Part shown: positions 17,906 to 24,984 of the stretch, in pieces
How positions within the stretch are numbered: the stretch's first letter is position 1
Layout of the letters: every line of letters begins with the position of its first letter
Source of the DNA: an uncultured Bacilli bacterium
Lineage (GTDB): Bacteria > Bacillota_I > Bacilli_A > RF39 > UBA660
Length of the DNA stretch: 64,000 nt
Assembly (NCBI GenBank): GCA_934096815.1
Contig: CAKOMY010000002.1
Coordinates: 186,001-250,000 of the forward strand
Direction: 5' to 3'
Translations under genes and position numbers: made by a program
The notes under the pieces: generated by a model
Database searches by the model: none
The model's input: only the letters and a program-made list of their open reading frames with translations
Told to the model about the DNA's origin: nothing

Positions 17906-18104
17906 AATTAATTTCACCTAATTTAATTAATTCTAATATAGCACAAGATCTGTTTTGACAGTCTAGCTTTTGAATTACATTAGATATATGATTTCTTATT
18001 GTTTTTTCGGATATATGTAATTCTTTAGAAATATCTCTTGTATTTTTATTTTTTATCAATAAATTAAAAATTTCTTTTTCTCTTTTAGTCAGGATTAATT
18101 CCAC
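17901..18104 (-). CDS. gerE: GerE, late mother-cell sporulation regulator
   Basis: GerE is a LuxR-type DNA-binding protein that controls spore coat genes together with sigma-K. The whole 67-residue protein is the HTH domain: LTKREKEIFNLL, then ISEKTIRNHISNVIQKL as the recognition part, and a C-terminal LIKLGEINL like that of B. subtilis GerE. There is no receiver domain, as expected. It starts with GTG after GGAAAGGAAG. sigK lies about 14 kb away in this window. A different stand-alone LuxR-type regulator is the alternative, but the length and end fit GerE well. Confidence 0.85.
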   Translation of the reverse strand: MELILTKREKEIFNLLIKNKNTRDISKELHISEKTIRNHISNVIQKLDCQNRSCAILELIKLGEINL

Positions 18105-18176
18105 TAAATATCTTCCTTTCCATCATTTCTCACTCATATTTTATGATTAAAAAGGGTCTTTAGTGAATATTTAATA

Positions 18177-18665
18177 TTATTGATATTTAACTGTAATATA
18201 TTTTTGAGTTTCAAATTCTTTTTGGATGGTTCTTATTATATTATTAGCATCAGTTATATTCTTATTCTTAGATGAAATAATTACGCTTATTTGATCATCT
18301 TTAATTTTAATAAAACTTTTTAAATTATAAGTTTTAAGTATCAATGATTCTAGTTTTGTTTCTTTACTTTTAGTACTATTAATACCTTTTAGTTTTTCAT
18401 AAGCATTATTTTTTTCTTCAGCACTTACTGTTTGATCTAAAAGAATTCCTTGTAATTCAGCAATGACTTTTTGATCTTGATCGTCATCTTCAACACGTAG
18501 GGCACTTAAAGTATCTTCTTCTTTTATATTTAAGACTTCACTTGTTGTAACAGGTGATGGTGTTAATTTAGTTAGAGTATTTTCATCCATGGCTACGTAG
18601 TAAACTGAAAGTACTAAAATAATACTAAATAATGTTAAAAACCATAATTTTTGTTTATTAATCAT
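18177..18665 (-). CDS. spoIIIAH: SpoIIIAH-family stage III sporulation protein
   Basis: SpoIIIAH sits in the mother-cell membrane and, with SpoIIQ, forms the channel linking mother cell and forespore. One membrane helix occupies about residues 8-25 (WFLTLFSIILVLSVYYV, a typical start for this family). An acidic linker follows, then a ring-building-type alpha/beta domain over about 75-160. 162 residues, somewhat shorter than in Bacillus. A strong GGAGG precedes the ATG. The other spoIIIA genes are not adjacent, so this copy is split from its usual operon. Confidence 0.8.
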   Translation of the reverse strand: MINKQKLWFLTLFSIILVLSVYYVAMDENTLTKLTPSPVTTSEVLNIKEEDTLSALRVEDDDQDQKVIAELQGILLDQTVSAEEKNNAYEKLKGINSTKSKETKLESLILKTYNLKSFIKIKDDQISVIISSKNKNITDANNIIRTIQKEFETQKYITVKYQ

Positions 18666-18723
18666 TATATTCCTCCATATCAGTTAATTATATTAGGTAC
18701 TTTTAATTTTTATGATAAATTGA

Positions 18724-18783
18724 TTATATAAATAAGAAAAATAATTTGTATAATAATTTTAAAATTACTTTAAATCTTGTCAT
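18724..18783 (-). CDS. 19-residue cationic hydrophobic peptide, copy A
   Basis: Encodes MTRFKVILKLLYKLFFLFI. GGAAGGAG lies a few bases before the ATG, within direct repeat A. It has the same length as the peptide at 20000-20059 and the same lysines at positions 5, 9 and 13, plus the shared ILK at 7-9, although the DNA of the two ORFs has diverged more than the leader. It would form one short amphipathic or membrane helix. Function unknown; type I-like toxin, antimicrobial or leader peptide are possibilities. Confidence 0.5.
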   Translation of the reverse strand: MTRFKVILKLLYKLFFLFI

Positions 18784-18936
18784 AACTTTTTCTCCTTCCA
18801 TTAATATTTTTTGTACGTACTAAAAACACCTTACTTGGTGCTTCTATAATATATATTGTAAAGAATAACCTAATTTACTTGTTATTTTATTAAAGTTGTG
18901 CACTTACTTGAGGCTATTAGGACTTATTTAAAATTG
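18781..18936 (-). repeat. direct repeat A (leader of peptide A)
   Basis: About 155 bp, close to 90% identical by eye to 20057-20212 and in the same orientation. On the minus strand it contains a possible promoter (TTAGGT, 16 bases, TATTAT), then a hairpin AAGCACC-AAGTAA-GGTGTTTTT, a GTACGTAC palindrome and GGAAGGAG, ending at the ATG of the 19-codon ORF. The flanks 18666-18723 and 18937-18960 hold nothing else I can support. Confidence 0.8.
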
Positions 18937-18960
18937 GATAAAATAAAAAAAGAAATATTA

Positions 18961-19971
18961 TTAGTTATCTTGTAACTTTAATATTTCTTCTTTACTTAAT
19001 TCAGTTATTTTTGATATATCTTCAATTGATATATCCTTTTCTAACAATTTTTTTGCTATTTCTAATGATTTTTTAATTTCTCCTTGATTTATACCTTCTG
19101 TAATTCCTTTTGCATGGCCTTCATTAAAACCTTCTGCATGACCTTCATTATATCCTTCAGATATACCTTCTTCTTTAGCAAATTTAAGATCAGTTTTTCT
19201 CATACTTTCTTCCATTGCTTTTTTATTATAATATATTAAATTAGATGTATCTTCTGAATATTCTTTCATAATTTTGGCAACCTCCTTTAAATCTTTATAA
19301 TCTCCTGCTAATTCTTCCGTATATTTTACATCTATCGATACTAGCATATTTAAAAAACGCCTTGTCCAGTCATCTATATCCTCATTATACGGATTTTCAA
19401 ATAATTTATCAAGTCCTATATGAATTATAGTAAATGCTTCTGGATGTATACCTCCATTTAAATTATTCTTCAAATTATATACATTTATTATTCCTCCCAT
19501 AAATTTTCTTGAATATAAATCGATATTAACTTGAATTACATTTACCGAATTTAATTCTTCACCAATTTTTTCTTGACTTAATATTAATCTATAAATATAT
19601 TGGATATTTTTTATTAAAGTACTTTTATTTAAACTTGTATTTACTTCTATATTTACATATGTATTATTAGCAAATTTAAATAATGTATCCGTTGTCATCT
19701 TTTTATCATTAAATTTTAAATTAGGTAATGTAGTGTCAGTAAAATCTAATTGTTCTAAAGTTATATTTGCATATTTAGATGTTATAGTTAATAAATTAAT
19801 TATAATGTTAGAATCTAACTTACATAAATGTTTAAAGGCTCTATCTTCTATAAACGGTATTTGGAAATTCTTTTTCTTAATTATTTCACCTGATGGTTTT
19901 ATAATAAGACCATTTTTAATTTCATTAATTCTAGTAGCATAAACTGTTTTATCATTAAAATACGTTTTCAA
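18961..19971 (-). CDS. Rpn-family recombination-promoting nuclease (PD-(D/E)XK)
   Basis: Rpn proteins are DNA nucleases of the PD-(D/E)XK fold that are often annotated as transposases and vary strongly between strains. The N-terminal part has DRAFKHLCKL (family D-x-x-F-K), then TDTLFKFANNTYVNIEVNT as the metal-binding Asp...Glu-x-Asn region. The C-terminal third has the usual E-G-x-x-E-G repeats (about residues 265-295) before a short helical end. 336 residues, normal. The start appears to be TTG at 19971 without a clear ribosome site. It is flanked by two direct repeats. Confidence 0.8.
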   Translation of the reverse strand: MKTYFNDKTVYATRINEIKNGLIIKPSGEIIKKKNFQIPFIEDRAFKHLCKLDSNIIINLLTITSKYANITLEQLDFTDTTLPNLKFNDKKMTTDTLFKFANNTYVNIEVNTSLNKSTLIKNIQYIYRLILSQEKIGEELNSVNVIQVNIDLYSRKFMGGIINVYNLKNNLNGGIHPEAFTIIHIGLDKLFENPYNEDIDDWTRRFLNMLVSIDVKYTEELAGDYKDLKEVAKIMKEYSEDTSNLIYYNKKAMEESMRKTDLKFAKEEGISEGYNEGHAEGFNEGHAKGITEGINQGEIKKSLEIAKKLLEKDISIEDISKITELSKEEILKLQDN

Positions 19972-19999
19972 CTTACGACTTTTTTTTCCGCATTTTTCA

Positions 20000-20059
20000 T
20001 TAAATATAAAATATTAATATTTTAGCTAAATACTTTAAAATTAATTTTAAATTAAACAT
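20000..20059 (-). CDS. 19-residue cationic hydrophobic peptide, copy B
   Basis: Encodes MFNLKLILKYLAKILIFYI, the counterpart of the ORF at 18724-18783, with a GGAAGGAG ribosome site and lysines at 5, 9 and 13. It ends 29 bases before the Rpn start, so it could share a transcript with Rpn. The agreement in length, charge spacing and start in two diverged copies argues that both are translated. No direct proof. Confidence 0.5.
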   Translation of the reverse strand: MFNLKLILKYLAKILIFYI

Positions 20060-20212
20060 AATTTTTTCTCCTTCCATATATATTTTTTCGTACGTACTAA
20101 AAACACCTTACTTGGCGCTTCTATAATATATATTGTAAAAGGTAACCCAATTTACTTGTTATTTTATTAAAGTTGTACACTTACTTACGATGTTAGGAAT
20201 TTTTTAAATTTA
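20057..20212 (-). repeat. direct repeat B (leader of peptide B)
   Basis: Partner of 18781-18936. Minus-strand order: possible promoter (TTGGGT, 16 bases, TATTAT), hairpin AAGCGCC-AAGTAA-GGTGTTTTT, GTACGTAC, GGAAGGAG, ATG. The hairpin differs from copy A at one base (AAGCGCC for AAGCACC), which keeps pairing through a G-T pair. No target-site duplication or transposon end is evident. Confidence 0.8.
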
Positions 20213-20317
20213 AAGAAAATAGAAAGTGTCATAAAATGAAATTTTTTAAAAAAAATTGTAAAAAAAACAAGTAAACTTGATACTTTTATACTAAATATAT
20301 ATATAGAGGGTGATTAA

Positions 20318-22303
20318 ATGAAAGGATATATTGTTAGACAAGAAGAAGAAAAAGATTGTGGGGCTAGTTCATTAGCGTCAATTATTAAATATTATAATGG
20401 TTTTGTTCCATTAGAAGTAGTTAGATGTGATACATTAACTGATAATAAAGGCACTAATTTTTATAATATTAAGATGGCAGCCTTAAAATATGGTTTTGAT
20501 TCAGTAGGAATTATTAATCAAGATGTATCTCCACCATATATAGTTCAAACTAGAATTAATAATTTTAATCATTTTATGGTTGTTTATGAAAAAAATAAAG
20601 ATAATGTAGTAGTTATGGATCCCGCAGTTGGTCTAACTAAATATACTTATCAAGAGTTTAATAAAATATTTACTGGATATATTTTAAAACTAATTCCTAA
20701 TGGGAAGATTGTTAGATATAAAAAGAAAAATGTTTATTTAGATTACTTGAAAAATTTAGCATATAAAAATAAGTTTAAAGTAATAATATGTTTGATATTT
20801 ACAATTATATTAATATTTTTAAGTATATTTCAGTCAATATTAATTAAAGATATTTTATTAGAAAATAAATATTTAAATATTTTTATTACCATTATCCTTA
20901 TGAAATTAATTATTAATTTTATTAAAAATGAATGCTTGATTAAATTAAATAAAAAAATAAATTTAGAAATAATTAACAATTACTTATCAAAATATTTTAA
21001 TCTCCCTTATAAATATTTGCATTTAAAATCTGTAGGTGATATCACTAACCGAATTAAAGACTTAAATAAAATAAAAAATTATTTAAGTACTGAAATTATT
21101 AATTTTATTTTAAATGTTAGTTTAGGTTTAGTTTCCTTAATTATTCTTCTATATTTAGATTTGAAACTTACATTTATAGTTATATCTATTTACATAGTTG
21201 CTTATTTAATAAGTATTAAATTAAATAAAATTATTCTTAAAAATTATAATGACTTAATGGATAAAGATAATAATTATATGGATCATATATGTGAGTATAT
21301 AGAAAAAATTATTACTATTAGTTCATTAAATTTAAATAGTTATTTTAAAAAGAAATTAGATATATATTCTAAAAATGTGACAGAAGCAAATTATTTATTA
21401 GATAGAAATAATAATTATTTAAATACGTTAATGGAAACAGTTAACTCTTTAAGTTTAATTGTTATTTTGGGGTGCTTAAGTAGTAATTTAAAAATAGTTA
21501 TGATTTATTTGTTATATTTTGATTATTTAAAAGATACCTTTAATTATTTGATTACAATTAAACCAATTATTAAATATTTAAAGATGATGATTGATAGAAT
21601 AAGTGGAATATATTATTTGGAATGCGATAATAAAAGTGAAGGATATTTATTTAATAATGGTGATATTATTGTTTCTAAATTAAATTATTATATAGGATTA
21701 AATAAGATAATTAATAATAAAAGTTTTAAAATAAAACAGGGAAGTAAAGTGTTAATTAACGGAAATAATGGAAGTGGAAAGAGTACTTTAATTAATATTT
21801 TAACTAAGAATATAATTGATTATGATGGAAAAATAATAATAGGAAATTTGAATCTTAATGATATAAGCTATAATAGTTATTTAGATAATTTATCTTATGT
21901 TAATCAAAATAGTTATTTATTTGAAGATACAATAATTAATAATATTATTTTAGATAATGAATTAGATAAAGATAGACTAAATAAGATAATTAAAATAGTT
22001 AATTTAGAAGATGCTATTAATAAGAAAGAAAATAAGCTAAATACGATAGTTAGAGATAATTTTAGTGGTGGAGAAAAACAAAAGATAATTATTGCAAGAA
22101 GTTTATATAAAAACTTTAATATCTTGATATTAGATGAAGCATTTTCGGAGATTGCGGTTAGAGAAAGAATTAAAATAATTAATAAGATTAATGAGGTTTA
22201 TAATGATAAGACAATTATTTATGTAAATCATTTTAATGATGATATTAATTATAATCAAATAATCTATATTTTAAATGATAGAAAGGAGAAGTGCGATGAA
22301 TGA
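20318..22303 (+). CDS. C39 peptidase-containing ABC exporter (bacteriocin processing and export)
   Basis: Cleaves double-glycine leaders and exports the mature peptides. The N-terminal C39 domain has Cys14 (KDCGASSL), His85 (HFMVVY) and Asp101 (MDPAVG). Five or six membrane helices lie at about residues 145-420. The ATPase domain has Walker A NGNNGSGKST (about 483), signature FSGGEKQK (about 581) and Walker B NILILDEA (about 603). 661 residues, slightly short. Its last codons overlap the first of two GG-leader peptide genes. No accessory HlyD-like protein follows. GAGGGTGA precedes the ATG. Confidence 0.9.
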   Translation: MKGYIVRQEEEKDCGASSLASIIKYYNGFVPLEVVRCDTLTDNKGTNFYNIKMAALKYGFDSVGIINQDVSPPYIVQTRINNFNHFMVVYEKNKDNVVVMDPAVGLTKYTYQEFNKIFTGYILKLIPNGKIVRYKKKNVYLDYLKNLAYKNKFKVIICLIFTIILIFLSIFQSILIKDILLENKYLNIFITIILMKLIINFIKNECLIKLNKKINLEIINNYLSKYFNLPYKYLHLKSVGDITNRIKDLNKIKNYLSTEIINFILNVSLGLVSLIILLYLDLKLTFIVISIYIVAYLISIKLNKIILKNYNDLMDKDNNYMDHICEYIEKIITISSLNLNSYFKKKLDIYSKNVTEANYLLDRNNNYLNTLMETVNSLSLIVILGCLSSNLKIVMIYLLYFDYLKDTFNYLITIKPIIKYLKMMIDRISGIYYLECDNKSEGYLFNNGDIIVSKLNYYIGLNKIINNKSFKIKQGSKVLINGNNGSGKSTLINILTKNIIDYDGKIIIGNLNLNDISYNSYLDNLSYVNQNSYLFEDTIINNIILDNELDKDRLNKIIKIVNLEDAINKKENKLNTIVRDNFSGGEKQKIIIARSLYKNFNILILDEAFSEIAVRERIKIINKINEVYNDKTIIYVNHFNDDINYNQIIYILNDRKEKCDE

Positions 22304-22427
22304 TTATGAATTAAATAGGGTAACTGGTGGAAAAGCTAATTATTCTGTTTTAGCTATTATTGGTGGCTTAATTACTTTTTTAATTGGTGTTGTAGATGGT
22401 TTCATTCGTCCTCTTAAATGTAACTAA
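22296..22427 (+). CDS. double-glycine leader peptide 1 (bacteriocin-like precursor)
   Basis: 43 residues. The leader MNDYELNRVTGG ends in the GG cleavage site of C39 transporters. The mature part of 31 residues is hydrophobic, contains a G-x-x-x-G motif (GVVDG) and ends IRPLKCN with a single Cys. It overlaps the exporter gene by eight bases and its stop overlaps the next ATG. This is what a class IIb two-peptide bacteriocin subunit looks like, though target and activity are unknown. Confidence 0.8.
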   Translation: MNDYELNRVTGGKANYSVLAIIGGLITFLIGVVDGFIRPLKCN

Positions 22428-22579
22428 TGAAGGACATAGAACTTAATAAAATTACAGGTGGACAAACGATTAATGGAACTATTCTTAATGCTTTATCAAG
22501 ATTTATTAATACAATATTTGAGCTTGGTAGAGCAGTTGGATCATCTATACGTAGAGGAATGTCAAGAAACATGTGTTAA
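22427..22579 (+). CDS. double-glycine leader peptide 2 (bacteriocin-like precursor)
   Basis: 50 residues. Leader MKDIELNKITGG, then a 38-residue mature part that is amphipathic and basic (RAVGSSIRRGMSR), has a G-x-x-x-G (GRAVG) and ends in Cys. The start overlaps the stop of peptide 1 (TAATG). The leader shares E-L-N-x-x-T-G-G with peptide 1, so both are substrates of the same exporter. No dedicated immunity gene follows, as the next gene is cca. Confidence 0.8.
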   Translation: MKDIELNKITGGQTINGTILNALSRFINTIFELGRAVGSSIRRGMSRNMC

Positions 22580-22625
22580 GTTCACAAAGCATTAATAATT
22601 TGGTATAATTTTGATGAGGTAACTA

Positions 22626-23708
22626 ATGAATAATGAAATAAAAAAAGTATTGTTTAAACTAGAAAAAAGTGGATTTGAGGCTTATGTTGTTGGTGGATAT
22701 GTTAGAGATTACTTACTAGGAATAGAGTCTTTTGATGTAGATATATGTACTAACGCTCTTCCTAAGGATATTATTAAAGTATTTAAAATAAAAAAGGGAG
22801 TTAATAATTATGGCTCAATTCCTCTTAAGATTGGAAAATATAATTATGATATAACTACTTATAGAATGGATGGAGAATATATTAATCACAAACCTAAATC
22901 AATAATATATGTAGATAATTTATTAGTTGATTTAAAAAGAAGAGATTTTACTATTAATGCATTATGTATGAATAGAGATGGAAAAGTATTTGATTATTTA
23001 AATGGTACTAAAGACATTCAAGATAAAATTATTAGGACAATAGGAAATGCGGATAAAAGATTAAGTGAAGATCCTGTCAGAATACTTAGAACTATTAGAT
23101 TTGCAATAGTACTTAATTTTAAATTAGATAATGATATTGCTAAATATATTAAAAATAATAAAGAAATTTTAAGAGATATTAGTTATTCAAGAAAAAAACA
23201 AGAATTAGAGAAAATATTTTCATCTAAAAATTTGGGTAAAGGATTAGAATATTTAAAAGAATTAGATTTATTAGATGAATTAGATATAAAGTATGATAAA
23301 ATAGTTGAAGTATCTGACGTTTTAGGAATATGGGCTCAAATAGATTTTAGTTCAAAATATCCTTTTACGAAACAATCACTTACAATGATAAAACAAATAA
23401 GAATAGTTGTTAATAATGGTAAAATAGATAATTTATCTTTACTTAAGTATGGTTTATATGTATGCTTAGTTGGTGGGGAAATATTAGGTTTTAGTAAAGA
23501 AGAAATTAATAAAATGGATAAACAAATGCCTATTCATAAGTTAAGTGATTTAAAAATAACGAATGATGATATAATGAATTTACTTGATATGGATGGCTCT
23601 CCTAAGTTAAAAAAGATATATGATGATGTTTTATTAAATGTACTTAATGGAAAACTTAAAAATAATAAAAAGATAATTAAAAAATATATAATTAAAAACT
23701 GGATGTGA
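22626..23708 (+). CDS. cca: CCA-adding tRNA nucleotidyltransferase
   Basis: Adds or repairs the 3' CCA of tRNAs. Class II enzyme: GGYVRD (about residue 23) with the metal-binding D-x-D in FDVDICT (about 37), RRDFTINAL (about 102) and EDPVRILRTIRFA (about 145). 360 residues, shorter than the ~400 of Bacillus, mainly in the C-terminal part. GAGGT precedes the ATG and a TATAAT lies shortly upstream. The arm region ends directly at dnaD. Confidence 0.92.
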   Translation: MNNEIKKVLFKLEKSGFEAYVVGGYVRDYLLGIESFDVDICTNALPKDIIKVFKIKKGVNNYGSIPLKIGKYNYDITTYRMDGEYINHKPKSIIYVDNLLVDLKRRDFTINALCMNRDGKVFDYLNGTKDIQDKIIRTIGNADKRLSEDPVRILRTIRFAIVLNFKLDNDIAKYIKNNKEILRDISYSRKKQELEKIFSSKNLGKGLEYLKELDLLDELDIKYDKIVEVSDVLGIWAQIDFSSKYPFTKQSLTMIKQIRIVVNNGKIDNLSLLKYGLYVCLVGGEILGFSKEEINKMDKQMPIHKLSDLKITNDDIMNLLDMDGSPKLKKIYDDVLLNVLNGKLKNNKKIIKKYIIKNWM

Positions 23709-23714
23709 TAATTA

Positions 23715-24353
23715 ATGAATAGTAATTTTTTAGAAAGCTTAATTAAAGGAAAAGATTATATAATTAAGAAAGAATTTTTTCCTTTAATATTTGAATATAA
23801 ATTAACTTTAGAGGAATGTTTAATGTTAATTTATTTTATGAATCAAGATTCTCCTACTTTTGATGTAGAATTAATAAATAAAATAACGTGTATTAGTGTT
23901 AATAAGATATTAGATTCTTTTACAAGTTTAACTAATAAAGGATTAATAAATATTGATGTTATTAAAAATGGTAATGTGGTTAGTGAAATTGTTAACTTGG
24001 ATACTATATATAAAACGATGGTTAATAATGTAAATAAGAGTAATAAAGTAGTTGTAAATAATAATATATTTGAAAAGTTTGAAAAAGAGTTTTCAAGGTC
24101 TTTATCACCAATGGAGTATGAAATAATTAATGATTGGCTTGATAAAAATGTTAGTGAAGAAATTATTTTAGGGGCACTTAAAGAAGCTACTTATAATGGA
24201 GTTACTAGTTTAAGATATATAGATAAGATAATTTATGATTGGACTAAAAAGGGATTTAAAACAATGGAGGATGTAAATAATCACTTGAAGAGCAGAAATG
24301 CATTAGATAAGAATGTAAAAGAGATAAGTGATTATAATTGGTTAGATGAATAA
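23715..24353 (+). CDS. dnaD: DnaD replication initiation and primosome protein
   Basis: Remodels DNA and helps load the helicase at oriC and at restarting forks. The N-terminal winged-helix part covers about residues 1-100, and the C-terminal DnaB_2 domain about 115-190 with the signature LRYIDKIIYDWTKKG (Y-x-x-x-I-x-x-x-W). 212 residues, typical. It overlaps nth by eight bases; dnaD-nth is the Bacillus gene order. Confidence 0.9.
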   Translation: MNSNFLESLIKGKDYIIKKEFFPLIFEYKLTLEECLMLIYFMNQDSPTFDVELINKITCISVNKILDSFTSLTNKGLINIDVIKNGNVVSEIVNLDTIYKTMVNNVNKSNKVVVNNNIFEKFEKEFSRSLSPMEYEIINDWLDKNVSEEIILGALKEATYNGVTSLRYIDKIIYDWTKKGFKTMEDVNNHLKSRNALDKNVKEISDYNWLDE

Positions 24354-24963
24354 GGAAATATACGATATATTAGATTATTATATACCTAATCCGAAATGTG
24401 AATTAGATTATAATAGTCCTTTTGAATTATTAATTGCAACTATTTTAAGTGCTCAGTGTACGGATAAAAGAGTTAATATTGTTACAAAGGAATTATTTAA
24501 AAATTATGATATTAATAGTCTAGCTAATGCGAGTAAGAAAGATATTGAAGATATTATTAGGTCTTGTGGATCATATAGTAAAAAGAGCGAATATATAATT
24601 ACTGTTAGTAAAAGATTATTAATAGATTATAATGGGATAGTTCCAAATGATCGAAAATATTTAGAATCTTTACCGGGAGTTGGTAGAAAGACTACAAATG
24701 TAGTGCTTAAAAATATTTATAATGAACCTAGTATTCCAGTTGATACACATGTTGAAAGAGTTTCTAAAAGACTTGGATTTGCAGGGATAAATGATTCGGT
24801 TACAATTATTGAGAAAAAATTAATGAAAAAAATTCCAAAAGATAAATGGAATAGAGTAAGCGAACAAATACTTTTATTTGGAAGATATTATTGTACTAGT
24901 AAAAATCCCAAATGTTTAGATTGTAAATTTAAAAATTATTGTAAGTATAAGAAAAACAGTTAG
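24346..24963 (+). CDS. nth: endonuclease III (DNA glycosylase/AP lyase)
   Basis: Removes oxidised pyrimidines and cleaves at abasic sites. The helix-hairpin-helix LPGVGRKT carries the catalytic Lys, and the catalytic Asp is in PVDTHVERVS. The C-terminal iron-sulphur cluster is complete, with four cysteines spaced C-x6-C-x2-C-x5-C at about residues 185-202. 205 residues, normal. Translation is probably coupled to dnaD. Confidence 0.95.
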   Translation: MNKEIYDILDYYIPNPKCELDYNSPFELLIATILSAQCTDKRVNIVTKELFKNYDINSLANASKKDIEDIIRSCGSYSKKSEYIITVSKRLLIDYNGIVPNDRKYLESLPGVGRKTTNVVLKNIYNEPSIPVDTHVERVSKRLGFAGINDSVTIIEKKLMKKIPKDKWNRVSEQILLFGRYYCTSKNPKCLDCKFKNYCKYKKNS

Positions 24964-24984
24964 AAGTGATTCTAACTGTTTTTT
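24955..24984. terminator. bidirectional terminator between nth and ponA
   Basis: A perfect 11-bp stem AACAGTTAGAA / TTCTAACTGTT with loop GTGA and T-run. It overlaps the nth stop and serves both convergent genes. Confidence 0.9.

Noticed and set aside
18781..20212. Rpn gene plus flanking repeats as an insertion sequence
   Set aside because: The repeats are direct and carry promoter-leader-ORF layouts of their own; I see no inverted termini, target duplication or DDE transposase. Rpn proteins are nucleases often mislabelled as transposases.
20280..20317. AT-rich stretch before the exporter as a quorum-sensing operator
   Set aside because: No direct repeats typical of such regulators, and no histidine kinase or response regulator nearby.
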